A stretch of DNA of 64,000 nt from Aspergillus flavus (lineage: Eukaryota; Ascomycota; Eurotiomycetes; Eurotiales; Aspergillaceae), in NCBI RefSeq assembly GCF_009017415.1, contig NC_092409.1, positions 3,100,001 through 3,164,000 on the forward strand, given 5' to 3'. The first letter of the stretch is position 1. Each line of letters starts with the position of its first letter. The notes under the pieces were generated by a model. The model saw only the letters and a program-made list of their open reading frames with translations. It was not told the DNA's origin and did no database searches. Made by a program: the position numbers and the translations under genes. Shown here piece by piece: positions 1 through 11,762 of the stretch.

Positions 1-688
1 CTTGGTCATTGCCAAAGCGCTCACGCAGTACTCCGTCAAGAATGCCGTGCGCTTCCTCTTCTGGACAGCAGAGGAGTTCGGTCTGCTGGGCAGCAACTAC
101 TACGTCTCCCATCTGAATGCCACCGAGCTGAACAAGATCCGACTGTACCTGAACTTCGACATGATCGCCTCGCCCAACTACGCCCTCATGATCTATGACG
201 GTGATGGATCGGCGTTCAACCAGAGCGGACCGGCCGGTTCCGCCCAGATCGAGAAACTGTTCGAGGACTACTACGACTCCATCGACCTGCCTCATATCCC
301 CACCCAGTTTGACGGACGTTCCGACTACGAGGCCTTTATCTTGAACGGCATTCCGTCCGGTGGACTCTTCACGGGCGCCGAGGGCATCATGTCCGAGGAG
401 AACGCAAGCCGCTGGGGAGGTCAAGCCGGCGTGGCCTACGACGCCAACTACCACGCCGCGGGAGACAACATGACCAACCTCAACCATGAAGCCTTCCTGA
501 TCAACTCCAAAGCCACCGCCTTCGCCGTCGCCACCTACGCCAACGACCTCTCCTCGATCCCCAAACGGAATACCACATCCTCCTTGCACCGACGAGCCCG
601 CACCATGCGACCATTCGGCAAGAGAGCTCCGAAGACACACGCTCACGTATCAGGATCCGGGTGCTGGCATTCTCAAGTCGAGGCATAG
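1..688 (+). CDS. lap2: Leucine aminopeptidase 2-like M28 metalloprotease, 3' part only
   Basis: This is the C-terminal 228 residues of a zinc aminopeptidase of family M28 with strong resemblance to secreted Aspergillus Lap2. The 5' end lies before the window, and the frame is open from base 2 with no initiator. Visible family signatures are the FWTAEEFGLLGS block with the paired catalytic and metal Glu residues, the FDMIASPN segment with a metal Asp, SDYEAFILNGIPSGGLFTGAE, and YHAAGDN with the C-terminal metal-binding His. A basic, Cys-containing tail (RPFGKRAPKTHAHV..GC) follows the catalytic domain. Members of this family release N-terminal residues from peptides outside the cell. N-glycosylation sequons (NAT, NAS, NMT, NTT) fit secretion. 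The signal peptide and PA domain cannot be seen here. The stop is TAG at 686-688. Confidence 0.9.
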   Translation, partial: LVIAKALTQYSVKNAVRFLFWTAEEFGLLGSNYYVSHLNATELNKIRLYLNFDMIASPNYALMIYDGDGSAFNQSGPAGSAQIEKLFEDYYDSIDLPHIPTQFDGRSDYEAFILNGIPSGGLFTGAEGIMSEENASRWGGQAGVAYDANYHAAGDNMTNLNHEAFLINSKATAFAVATYANDLSSIPKRNTTSSLHRRARTMRPFGKRAPKTHAHVSGSGCWHSQVEA

Positions 689-910
689 CCCAGTTCACTT
701 ACATAGTTACTATTCAGTATAACTGTATAAGAAAGATACATAGAGAAATAAAAAAAAAAAGAGTATATTCTTCCTCAACCATGAACAAATGATGTAAAAA
801 ACCCACACAGACAGTAGACTCCAGTAATCCACTCCCCATCACCACCTCATAAACCATAGCCACAACTCCTCAAACCAAAACCCATCTCAAGAAAGAATAC
901 AACCGGCTAG

Positions 911-1153
911 TCACTTCTCAGCCTTAGGCGGATATTCCTTCCCATCCCGCTCCACCTTGGGCGTACAAGTACAGCGCTCACTCTCGGGCACCGCATCCAA
1001 GACAGAGGGGATATGCGCTCCACAGCCCCACCAGGAGGTTTTGTCTATTCAGTTAGTTACAATCATTCAACATTCAATCAATCCAATAAGATAGAATAAG
1101 TAAAGTAAGAAGAGGAACATACGGCATGTCGAACAGGTGGCTTTCATGCACAT
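911..1153 (-). CDS. Small Cys-rich fungal protein (54 aa), one intron
   Basis: Two exons on the minus strand (1123-1153 and 911-1044) join through a 78-nt intron with a GTATGT donor and a TAG acceptor, giving 54 residues. The product starts MCMKATCSTCHK, has a WWGCG block followed by HIPSV, then a CTC motif, and ends PPKAEK. The cysteines are arranged as C-x4-C-x2-C, a single C in WWGCG, and CxC, so metal binding is possible but not shown. I recognise this as a type of short conserved protein seen in ascomycetes, but I know of no assigned function. Its upstream side holds two short tandem repeats. It is far below the usual ORF size cut-off and would be missed by many pipelines. Confidence 0.75.
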
Positions 1154-2530
1154 TTTGAAGGAATGTATATGTAGATGTAGGTATAGGTATAGGTATAGAT
1201 ACGTATGTATTGTAGGAGAGGAATGTAACGTAGTGTATGGCAATTGTATAGAGTGTAGTATGTAGTATGTAGTATGTAGTATGTAGTATGTAGTTGTAGT
1301 TAGTAGATGGTAGTTTGGTGGCTGAAGAAAGAGTTTAAATAAGAAACGTCCCCGCCTTAGTCATAGATAAATTTAAATTCAATCGCCGATTTTGGTGGGG
1401 TTGATGTTTTGGGTCCCCGAGTGGGTTTTTCGGGGTCGGGGTTCTTTGAGTTTCTAGGGGTGGGAGTCTCGGGTTCTTTTCGATTTGATATGGACGTGAG
1501 TTCTATGGACTTCACTATGAATATGGGTATAATGTATACAGTATGGATGTGGTATGTGGTTTGTTGGATCGATATAGGGTTATGTGTTATCTTACTGGGG
1601 TTTGGTTGCCGCTGTATATATAGTATACTGAGTCACTGACTGATACTGATATCGGTCGAGGCGGGGTTTTGAAGTAGATAAACGGCGTTTACGGGGTTAT
1701 TCTTTCTCTTGATATCTATTCACAACATCAATCATATGACTTTTAATAATAAACCATATCGATAGGTTAAAATCAACTCTTACATAGCAAGGCCTGTAGG
1801 ATCTAGGATTTCAGTAATCCTAGATAACGCTTGAAGATCCCTCTCCCGCGAATCTGCCTTATCCACATCAACCCAACCTTCTGTAACACCTCCCCCAAAA
1901 TCAACAATCCAAAGATTACCATCTACAACAACCAATTAACTCTTCTTCTGTCTTTGGGGATGAGGTGATGAAGTCCATGGTGATGTTTCGCTTCGAATAG
2001 CTAGTTTCGGGAGATGGTGGTTATTTTTAAAGGTAAAAGGGCTGCAAGGATGGAAGATGTAACTTGCGGTTTAGTTCCTGGAGCACGGTTTTATTCGACA
2101 GATGATCTCCTCTCGGGATGGATTAACTAAGCGGTGTGTTGTGAACAATACCGTTCAGTCAGTGATCACGGACAATTTACCGATCAAGATCTGGTGATCA
2201 AGGTCTTTATGGTACATATTAGCTGGGGATAGGCGATGGATATATGTGTGGTCAGCTATAGATACTCAGAGACTTGGAGTAAATAATTGCTCTGAAAATA
2301 GCTACCCACGTATTAAAATAGGGTCTATCCCTTGTTAAGAGAATCATAAGGGTAGTAGAAGGTAAAATGTTGTTTATAGTTTATTTTTAATATGAGATAT
2401 AATTGTAACTGATTTACCTGATTTTCACTACCTCTGGGGTTACTTGGTATGTCAAGGTGATTGTCATAAGTCATCAATTCATTTGCTATACTCTGTATCT
2501 TGGTATCAAATACACAATAATGTCTACAGT
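1154..2530. other. Gene-free stretch between small Cys-rich gene and amine oxidase
   Basis: Apart from the microsatellites at its start, this 1.4 kb is AT-rich with no open frame that looks like protein. A 76-codon plus-strand frame near 1409-1639 is low-complexity and has no coding character. It probably holds the promoter of the small minus-strand gene and the 3' UTR of the amine oxidase. Confidence 0.6.
1172..1294. repeat. Two microsatellites: GTATAG-type and (TGTAGTA)5
   Basis: A run of GTATAG-like hexamers (about 1172-1198) is followed by five perfect TGTAGTA heptamers at 1254-1288 plus a partial sixth. They sit just upstream of the small Cys-rich gene. They are probably simple slippage repeats in the 5' flank. 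Confidence 0.9.
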
Positions 2531-4631
2531 CTACAGCTTGCCCTTCGCCGGACCACAGCAGGCCGCCGGTTCCGGGTGCTGCGTCGACCTATTAAACGAC
2601 TGCGAGGATTGTGGAACGTCCAGCGCCGGGTTCTTCGTGAAGAACCCGTCGGGCTTCAACATAACACTAATGCGCTCCATCGGCATGACGGGGAAGTCTT
2701 CGATGCGGGGGTTGTGGGTCAGGCCGAATGCTACTCACGTTAGTTTTCCATCTCTACCAGGGGTGAGGCGTAGACTTACTGTGCCAGAGGACAATGTCTT
2801 CGTTTTCTACCGGGTCATTCCGTTGCACCCATTTCTCGACACCTTGGCTTTCCTTGCTTTGGTTGGTAAATTCGCCCGCTGCGAATAGCTCATCGTCCTG
2901 GTACTTGGTTACCCAGATGGGTTTGGTGGCAAAGGCGGCACGCTTAGCGCCGAAGGACTTCGGGCTGGCGAGAAGCATCTGGCTGGGTACGGCTTGCAGT
3001 TTATATGCAATCGGCTTGTAGGTGATGGGGTTGATTTGGGAGTCGTTGCGGATTTTAAATACACGGTGGCGGTCGACACTGGTGTTGGCCGTTCCACTGG
3101 TCCGTACAACGGTTTGCTCTGTCGTGTATCCCACGTTCCACGGGTTGTTTTCGTCTTCGGGCATAGGCACGCTGTCCTCATAGTAAACCGTGTTTTGGAA
3201 CCCGTCCAGGGCGGGATCCATCCGGAATGAAAACATGTGCTGGTGGTAAGGTGCCATCACGCCAGGGCCCACGTTCGTACCCCACGGAACGGTCTTGCCG
3301 AACTCCTCATTGTCAAATGGGACGGTGGAGAGAATGCCGGTGGCTCGCACTTCTAGTTCGATGTTGGCTGCTTGGTCGAAGATGAACGCGAAAATGTATT
3401 CATAATTGGCCACCGTGCAGATCATCTGCACAACTAGCTGGCGGTTACGGACAACTGTTGCGGCCCCTGAACGGTAGTTGGTGTGTTTATGCTGAAGCCC
3501 GTTGTCTTGCTCATGGAGACAGATGACGTTGGGTAGATGGATTGGGTTGCCCTTGGAGTCGGAGCGGTAGCCGTCGAAGTACTTGATGTGGCCGAGACAG
3601 TCACATCCCAAGGACAGTTGGTTGGCGGTAATACCGAATCCAACATCTCCAACATCAAATGCCTGCTTGCGGTGGTAGGGTGCCCGAGGGTCACCGTAGG
3701 GAACGGTCATCTCCGATACGGAGAGACGGTAAAACACATTACGTCCATCGTAGGTGAGGTTGTAGATCACCAGGCCCTCACGGCTGTTGAAACCCACGCG
3801 GAACCTCCATTTCTGCCAAGAGACCACATTGCCTTCAACGTCGAAGGATGCCCCATGAGGCTGCTGAACAATGTACGGCTTAAGGTCGGTACGCAAGGGC
3901 TCCTGGAGGAGGTCATGTGCATATTGGATGGTTTCAACGGGCTTCCACGGCTGGGTTTCCGTGGTTTGAACATCGCTCCCACTAGGAAGATAGTCCATGC
4001 GTACAAGCTGTTTGGTGAGTCCGTCAAATACCGGGGAGAATTTGCAGGGTGTGGAGTACTGGTTATTTTGAGGATGGTCGGTGGCGACGATATACATGTA
4101 GCATTGGAACAGACGACGAGTCTCCTTCGGATCATCTGTTCCATAAATCCAGGGGTCGTTGCAAACAGTAACCCCCTCGGGTAATTGCAGCTTGGCCACT
4201 TCGGCCTGGACAGCAGGATGGTTCAGGCACAGCTGCTCCATTTCAATCATCTCATCGACATCGACATTGGCCTGGACATGTTAGCTTCAGAGTGCAACAT
4301 CACCATAGTGTGTATAAAATACCTGAATATCTTTAGGCAATTCCTTGGCCGAGATGACGGACTGTTTCCCTGCATCCAGCAATGCCTTGTAGAATGCGCC
4401 ATTGTCCAATCGATGGAAGAGAACCTGCAGCAACCGGGTTGGCCGGCGAGGCAATGGCTTGCCTAGTCTCTCCGCTTCGATGAAAGGCACCACTTCCTTC
4501 TTGATTGGCTCCTGAATATCAATCTTCTTGTAACGAAGAGAGACCCCGGGAAAAGCGGCCTGAACGATCTTCGTGGCCAACTGGATCTCCCCGGGGGTAA
4601 TGGGGTCAAACGGATGAGGGAGTGACGCCAT
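2531..4631 (-). CDS. Copper amine oxidase (topaquinone type)
   Basis: Three exons (4323-4631, 2780-4271, 2531-2730) give 666 residues, the usual length of fungal peroxisomal amine oxidases. The enzyme oxidises primary amines to aldehydes with release of ammonia and hydrogen peroxide. The cofactor Tyr lies in the NYEY motif (about residue 393). The presumed catalytic Asp is in FDVGDVGFG, and copper ligands include the HQH motif before MFSFRMD. The C-terminal block [20 protein letters not shown] is restored only after removing the 49-nt second intron. The protein ends AKGKL. GKL is a weak match to a PTS1 peroxisomal signal, so peroxisomal location is likely but not certain. The start ATG at 4629-4631 opens [19 protein letters not shown], matching family N-termini. 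It is divergent from the Zn2Cys6 regulator, with 809 bp between starts. Confidence 0.95.
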
Positions 4632-5440
4632 TGTTCTTTCACTGATAGAAAAATAAGAATGAAAGAATGACAATTGATGTGAAGTCAGAGCCCGGGCCAG
4701 GTCCGGTTTATATAGCGGCACCCCAGATATCCCCTCGTGGGTCCTGAATCCTGATAATCTACAAAAGGGATGGATAAACGGCGGTAATTTGGCTTTAAGC
4801 CCCTTTGGGAATTGACATCTGTGTTAACCGGTGGCTGATTGGTTCATACCCGACTCAGCGTATCTCTTGCCTAAAGAGGTTTAGCCGGTAGGTAACCGTT
4901 CGCAGCGCTTGGACAACTCCACAGTCTCTTGGCCAATGATTCACTCCTTCGGCAGAGATACCCGCCATTACTCCGTAAGTACTGATAGGTTAAATTGGCC
5001 GGTTGAGCTCGGCGACGTTGTGTTCCTTGCTTTGGAAGGGTCAAGGTTCTTTCCACAGTTGTATAGTACAAAGTCACAAGAGAAAAGTCCTATATCCACT
5101 ATAGGGTATTAGAACCATTCACTATGACTGTCCCTTTGTGAACAACACATTTGCCTGAGTCTGTACTATGTAGAACTGTAACTCCTGCGTCAATTAGTCT
5201 CTATTGTACTAGCAATATGTCCATTCACTAAGAGTATAGAAAGCCTATTTTGTATAAATGGCTATCTAATCTTATCGCTTTATTCGCTCGGCAAATGCCC
5301 TAATTCGGGGTTGACTATCAAACTGCGGGGTTGCTGACTCACCACGTGGATACGATCAACAATGAATGGACCGACTGCAAAAGAGATATCAGTGTCTTTT
5401 TCCTGGCTACAATAACATAGTCCGGCGCCAAGAGTCATTG
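4632..5440. promoter_or_regulatory. Divergent promoter: amine oxidase / Zn2Cys6 regulator
   Basis: This is an 809-bp intergenic region between two divergent start codons. It contains GATA core sequences (for example CTGATAATCT near 4753 and GGATAAAC near 4770). These could bind the nitrogen regulator AreA, which would suit an amine-catabolic enzyme, but GATA cores are common by chance. No credible ORF is present. Confidence 0.45.
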
Positions 5441-7955
5441 ATGATCAATATGGATCGTTCTGAGCGTCCAAAGCGGACCTCCAACGCGTAAGTCTCCAAA
5501 CCGAGTGCTTATCAGTAATCGAATCTGACTTGCCACAGGTGCAAGCGATGCCGATCTCGCAAAGTAAAATGCTCCGGCACACATCCTTGTGATAAATGTC
5601 GACAGCGGCGTCAGGATTGTGTGTTTGAAGATGATCGGAAAATTGTTGTCTCAGAGGAGTACGTCCATCTCATGACTCAGAGTTCATTGTCGTTGCACTA
5701 CATTGACAATGTTTCAGGCTATTCCTATCCCTAAAACGAAGGGTGGAGGAGATCGAGTGCACCCCACCTCCAAGGAAACGGACTCGTACTTTGGAGAGCA
5801 GTAGTGTGGGTGGAAGCACTTATGGTAACATGGGTGCAACCAGGCCACCGGATATATGCTAACTGACACCAGTACGAACATCAGAAACACCCCAGGAACC
5901 TACTCCAGAACAATCAGGAGGCAACCGATATGATGAACGATTCGCCTCCAACCCTTTGGCCTTGGCATCGCCTGGCTATGTCAAGCATACTGGCCGTCGG
6001 CAGAGAACGTGGTGTATGTCACTTGCTGCCACGACCCGCCACAGAAGCTGACCAGTCTAGTGTTCCTCGGACCTACATCTACCTGGTCCTTCAGTCGTCG
6101 GATCCTTAACACCATTCAAGCGCGTCTGAGTCCACACAACTCAACACCGCTACCCCTCGCTGTGGATGGCGATGCTTACCAACTCCAGTGGCGACAAGCC
6201 AGCTCCGAGGAGCTTCCTGACATCAGTGGACTGCCATCCCTGGAACATGCAATATACATACTGAACACGGTTCAGTTCCATTTTAGTCATTTATACTTGT
6301 TGTTTGACGAAGACGAGTTTCTTCGCCATCTGTACGAGTTCTACGATAACGCCGAAGTGAAGGTACAAGAGAGCCGTCTCTGGTACGTCCAGTTCTTGAT
6401 CGTATTGGCGTTTGGAGAGGCTCTCTTAGCACCGGTACGAAAGGTTTCCAATGCTGCCAGCTGGACAAAATATTTCTTACGGGCTATGTCTTTCCTCCCT
6501 GACATTACAGGCTTATGGCAAGATCCTGTTCTAGCTATCGAGGTTCTCACTCTCATCGGACTTTATTTCCACTCGATCGACATGAGAGATACCGCATATT
6601 GCTATGTAAGTTGACGCTTTTTCTTCTGGATATCCAAGCAGCTAAGCAGTGTAGATCGGGCACGCCATGCGCATGGCATTGGTAGAAGGTCATCACCGCG
6701 CTCCGCCAGTTGAACAACTGGGCCAAAAGCTAGTGGATCGGTGTCAGAATATATGGTGGACAGTGTATATACTGGACCGGAAGTTTTCATCGTTGATCGG
6801 CTCACCCAACGCAGTCAAGGATCATGAGATAACTACTCCCCTATACGATCCGAAATCGTGTCACCAAAAGGAGGCCGCATTGAGCCTGCATGTGCGGATA
6901 ACACAGGTTATCACTCGCGTACTGGACAGTAAGTAGGACCACACTTTCAATTGTATTCTGATCTGACTAGGGACATTTCAGCTGTATATAGCCCAGACGG
7001 AAAGCTAGGGGGCATCTTCCTCCGAAAGGTTCGGTCAGTCTTGCAGGAAATGACGGACCTTTCACGCGAGTTGGAGGATGTCTTCGCGCATCAATTTTCA
7101 AATTCCGTAGAATCGCTATCTGGCGTCACTACGCGGCTGACGTTATCCTGCCACCAAGTATGTGCTTCATGGAAATTCTACAGACGGCTCTCCTAACAAG
7201 GATAGTGCATCATCGTCACTACCCGACCACTCGTCTTAGCCCTGCTCTGGGAACGACTCAGCTGCTTCGAGCAAGGCGAAGTGTTCCGAACTTTATCATC
7301 ACCAGTACATACCCTTCTGCACGCATCTACCGACTCCGCATTAAAATCATTAAGAATCCTAACCGCGCTACGTGATCAAAACCTCCTTGGTTCGTCTTCT
7401 CCGCCAACACTAACCTACAAATGACAACTAATAGGACCACCAGAAACCTTCCTCCCCTTCGACCTAGAAAACCTCTTCTCATCCTTCTTCATCCTATCCC
7501 TTATATCAGCCATCCTCCCGGACATCATCCCCGACCCCAGCTACCGAGACATGGGATTCAGTCTACTCGACGACATGATTGCCCGGGGAAACCGCGTAGC
7601 ACAGCTCCGGAAATCCGAGATTGTGCAACTAGAGGAATTAGTGCAGCCATTGCTCCAGCCGAACCTGCAACCCCTAACACCTGGGAGTAGTGCAAAGCAG
7701 GCAGGCGAGGAACGAACGTCAGAGCAGGTGAATGATTCCGTGGCTGTTTTGAACGCGGGTATCAGCCCGGCTCTGTCGGTGCCAGAGGCTGCGGATGTTG
7801 TTCAGGATGATGAGATGCACTTCGATTGGAGAGATTGTGGGCTGTCGTTGGATCAGATGCTCTCTGTTACGGACCAGTTGAATGCGAATAACTTAGTTTT
7901 GGATGCTGAGAGGGAGGGATTGCAGACTGATTTGTGGTTGTGGAGTGATGGGTAG
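5441..7955 (+). CDS. Zn2Cys6 fungal transcription factor (705 aa, nine exons)
   Basis: Nine exons splice in frame to 705 residues: 5441-5487, 5539-5658, 5718-5824, 5873-6011, 6056-6605, 6655-6928, 6982-7157, 7206-7389 and 7435-7955. The N-terminus carries a binuclear zinc cluster, CKRCRSRKVKCSGTHPCDKCRQRRQDC, followed by a basic linker. The middle holds a Fungal_trans-type domain: a GHAMRMALVEG helix, then NIWWTVYILDRKFSSLIGSP. The C-terminus is acidic (DVVQDDEMHFDW) and may activate transcription. ATG 5441 and in-frame ATG 5450 are both possible starts; 5450 has the better -3 A. The eight introns are 44-61 nt, and the fourth uses a CTGACCAG acceptor. Targets are unknown. Its divergent partner is the copper amine oxidase and the next gene is an MFS carboxylate transporter, so local regulation is a fair guess. 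Confidence 0.85.
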
Positions 7956-9434
7956 AGTGACTGAGGGAGTTGGGTTCTTGTGTATCTTGGTCTCTTTCCT
8001 TGTAACTATTATATGAGAGACATACATTCTATGAAGTCATGAAGATAATAGAACGCACGACCCAATTCTCTCACCCATTCAAAGAAATACCTTCTCAATA
8101 CCACATATACCTGAAGAAAACTAAACCAAAGTAATCAAAGAACCCCAATAAGAATATCACACCCATAACCTATATCAATACCATATCCCCTCATCTCGGA
8201 TACCCACTCCCCCGACAACAAGTCCCAAAGCACTGATCTCCTATACCCAGCCTCAGTCAGCTCTCCTCCCAAAACCAATAACAAAACAACATACCATTAT
8301 ACAAAGCCTGTCCACCACCAGACCCTTTACCAGTATCCATTCGATCCCTAAAATAAGTCAATTGTAGATGCCTTGACGTTTCTCAAAGCACAGCACATGA
8401 TCCGTACTTGGCTATCAATGTGATTTCCAAATCGGTATCAGACACTCCGGTTGCACTTGTGCGGTCTGATCTATGGAGGAAGGATTGGATCTTTGTCTTT
8501 AGATTCTTGGAGCTTGATTTCTCATTCATTATGGTATATTTTCACCCGGTAGGGAAATTCGTAGGGTCTGATTGTGGAAGGTAAACTAGGGAAAGAAGAT
8601 AGAAGCCGTGAGGGTATATATGTATATTCACAGAACATCATCTCCAGCTCGACACGACAGATACGTATATTTGTACGTACACCTCATAGATCCCACAAGA
8701 TCTACACATCTACCTCTCCAACACCATCATTACTTAAGAAAAACAAAACAGACGCATACATACCTTACTGTAGTATTGATCATCACACCGCATATCAGTT
8801 GCACAACACAGCCTGAGTGGAGAAACTCCAACGTTTCGGGGAACCCTGGATCTTATTGGTCCACGCGGTCCATTTCATTAGATCTGGGTGTTCGCCGAAG
8901 TCCGAATCCACCAGGCAATCAGGCTACTACTGACAGAATGTGATATTTTTATAACTAGTATGGGGGACTGACGTCAGATGGGATAGTAGATGAATCCTTC
9001 TCTCTCTCTCTTCTCTCTCTCCTTTTTTGTTTTTATTTTCTATTTCCGGTGTCGGGGTTAGTGTTTGATTATGGTCCCTTTTTTGTGGTTACCTTGGAGG
9101 CTTCGTAGCAATCGATGTAAAAGTCTTGGTTTTGATATTGGGACCAGTTTTAGATTTTATGGTAGAGGTTTTCTTATAACTTCACTTAGTATCCAACCAT
9201 ATATTTTTTTCCATCCCACTCCACTAAAAGAGACCATATAGCACTAAAGTCGTGCCTTATACACATTATCACCAGCATCTTATATATCTGGACCTAAGTA
9301 GGTTGGGCAAACCGGAGTATACAGGTACTATGACAGCACTCGACGCATTCCGCGATACACACAAGAAGTAATTCTTCCTCTATCGTTATAGCAGATCTAA
9401 CCACCTCACAACATTCTCTTCTATTGTTACATCC
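7956..9434. other. Convergent intergenic stretch without recognisable gene
   Basis: This 1.5 kb lies between convergent genes. It includes a CT-dinucleotide tract at about 9001-9025. Short frames at 8574-8943 lack protein-like composition. I see no RNA gene. Confidence 0.6.
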
Positions 9435-10835
9435 CTAAAACCTAATCCTCAAAGCCCACCCCGCACAAACCCCCCTCGCAACAGCAAAAGCAACAGTAGC
9501 CGCCAAATAAAGCACACCTCCAAACACAATAAGGCCCCAATAATCCCCTCCATTATTCTGTTGAATAGCACCCGCAATAGGGATCCCAGTTAGAGTACCA
9601 ACACTAACAATGGTGAACGTCGTCCCATTTCTCTTTCCGTAGTCTTCTGTCGCGCAGACCTGTGAGATACACACAGGCGTTAGACTGATAGCTGCTCCGC
9701 TCCAGAAACCAAAGAGCACAGCGTAGCATATAATAGCGGCTATGTTGACCCCTGCCTTCAGCCAAAGACCTAGGGTTAATACTCCGCATATGAACGATGT
9801 GAGGACCATTACGTTGAAACGGCCTAGATGGTCTGCGATGAGGCCGGGGAGGAAGCGGCCTGGGATGGCGCCGAGGTTGAGGAAGACGATTAGTGCGTAG
9901 GAGAGGGTGTTGTTTATTCCGACGTGGACTGCGTATGAGGCGATGTAGGTGATAGGGATGAAGACGGCGAATTCGACTAGGAAGATGGCTGCTGTTGTGG
10001 TGGCGTATTTGATATCCCTAAGGGCTTTGAAGTCAATGGAGGCTCCTGCTGTTTCGTTGCGTGGGAGTCGTGTTTTCATGAGAAGACAGGCTAGTGTGCA
10101 GAGGATGGCGCATAAGAGTGCGATTATGCGGATGGCCCATGGAAATCCGATCTTGGGGGCTGCGAATAGTATTATTATGGGGAATATCACGCCACCTAGT
10201 CCGCCGGCTGTGCAGGCGATGCCTGTTGCGTAGCCGCGGCGGATGTTGAACCAGTGTCCGACGCATGAGACTGCCGGTGTGAACAGTGTGCAGGCTGAGA
10301 GCCCGCCGAGGACGCTGAAGGATAGGAAGATCTGGTAGTACTCTACTTTTCGTTAGCCTTGTGATGTATAATGAGGTCCATAGAGTATAAGTGCTAGCAA
10401 GGAGTGACATATATACCTTCACTAAAGCTGAAGCATATCAGTGCAGCTACAATTCCAATTGACCCAGGAATAACGACATAGGCTGGTCCATATGCATCGA
10501 ATATTGGTCCTGCACATAGTTCAGTAACTGTTCCTATACCTGACAGAACCTCACCCACCGGCTTGTGCTCCAGCAAAGTAAAGGAAGAACCCATAAGCGC
10601 CATATATCCAACCAATGCTTGATTCGGAGTAGCCCTGAAGCTGGTGCGTGCTCGTCCAGGCGTGTAGAATACCCAGGCTATTCAACAGGCCCATGGATGG
10701 GATCATAGCACACCACGCTCCGAAGACCACCAGCCATGCCCTGGGCCCTCCCTCGGGATAGCTTTCATTATTTGCTAGCTCGGGGCTTTCGGACGTTCTT
10801 GAAGGAGCCGAGCTCCGATCTTCTTTGCTTGACAT
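9435..10835 (-). CDS. MFS monocarboxylate transporter-like protein
   Basis: Three exons (10559-10835, 10417-10509, 9435-10345) give 426 residues. The hydrophilic N-terminus (MSSKEDRSSAPSRTSESP) leads to the motif PEGGPRAWLVVFGAWC, typical of the fungal monocarboxylate porter branch of the major facilitator superfamily. About 12 hydrophobic segments follow. Recognisable blocks are GWIYGAYGFFLYFAG, GPIFDAYGP, the SCVGHWFNIRRGYATGIA loop (a strong family hallmark), and GAIPGRFLPGLIADHLGRFN. It is expected in the plasma membrane moving carboxylates or related small molecules. The substrate cannot be deduced. It converges on the Zn2Cys6 regulator upstream of it. Confidence 0.9.
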
Positions 10836-11762
10836 ATCCAGATCAAGGGGAACAGCAAACAGGAGCAGATACCTGAGAGAGCAAAGTTGTCGGGGGACAC
10901 ATTGGAGCGATTGACACTTCCATACCTACCTTTATAAATGACTTTCGTGTCAAGTTGCCGCCTCTGTGGGACCGACAAGTAGACTCGGTATTGGAGCCCC
11001 ATCTTAGAGACCGACCTAAGAAGCCGGTCTTAGTAAATGGAACCGTGTAGGAGAGACATAAAGAGGAAAAGACTCCATCTAGTTTAGTGGCCGATGAAGA
11101 CCAATATGGGTGGAGTGAGGTAAAGATACTTCTTATGGAGAGCTCGGGCATCTCGAACCTTTATTGGCTGAATTGAGCCGATAGCCCTGACCGGCGATCT
11201 GCCAGGTCCACGCATTATAGATCATGGTTATTATTTGCAATTTCGGCGTAGTAAAGGGAAATTAAACCCGTGCCACCTTACTAGGAGGACTCAAAGGACA
11301 AGAGACATTGCAAATTCGATGTAGAATGACTTCGACTATGTCGGTGGTGGCAGTCTAAACGGTAGTGATGTCCGTGGAGACTTAATCGTACTAAAACTTC
11401 GGCAGAACCTTCAACGGTTCCTGCCGAAGTCTACTTCAACCTGGAACTAAGCCTAATATGGCTTGTATATGACATGATCGGATTTATTCCTACCAGGTAA
11501 TACTGTCAATTTAAATATAATACCAGTATGTTAGATACAAGGGTCGAGAACTTGTAGCTGGAAGATTAGCAATATGAAGTCTCTTGTGCATCTTCGTAGT
11601 TACACTTTAGAGAGCCTAGCTCTTTCCTAGGTGTCTGTCTATCTAGGGCCAAATTGATTGTCACCATACTGCGGCTTAAGCATCCCCATTATGGGGGTCT
11701 TTGGACATAACGAGCGTTTCAACATCTATATATCATAACAACCGTCAGTGTAAGTTACACAT
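10836..11762. other. Intergenic stretch with a hairpin
   Basis: This 0.9 kb upstream of the MFS gene has no convincing ORF. Frames at 10775-11151 overlap the promoter and 5' UTR. It contains the 35-nt inverted repeat listed separately. Confidence 0.6.
11396..11430. repeat. 14-bp near-perfect inverted repeat (hairpin)
   Basis: The left arm ACTTCGGCAGAACC (11396-11409) is complementary to GGTTCCTGCCGAAGT (11416-11430) apart from one bulged C. A 6-nt loop, TTCAAC, separates them. It lies between the MFS promoter and a small minus-strand ORF. It could be a cruciform, a protein-binding palindrome or a short element remnant. Confidence 0.85.
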
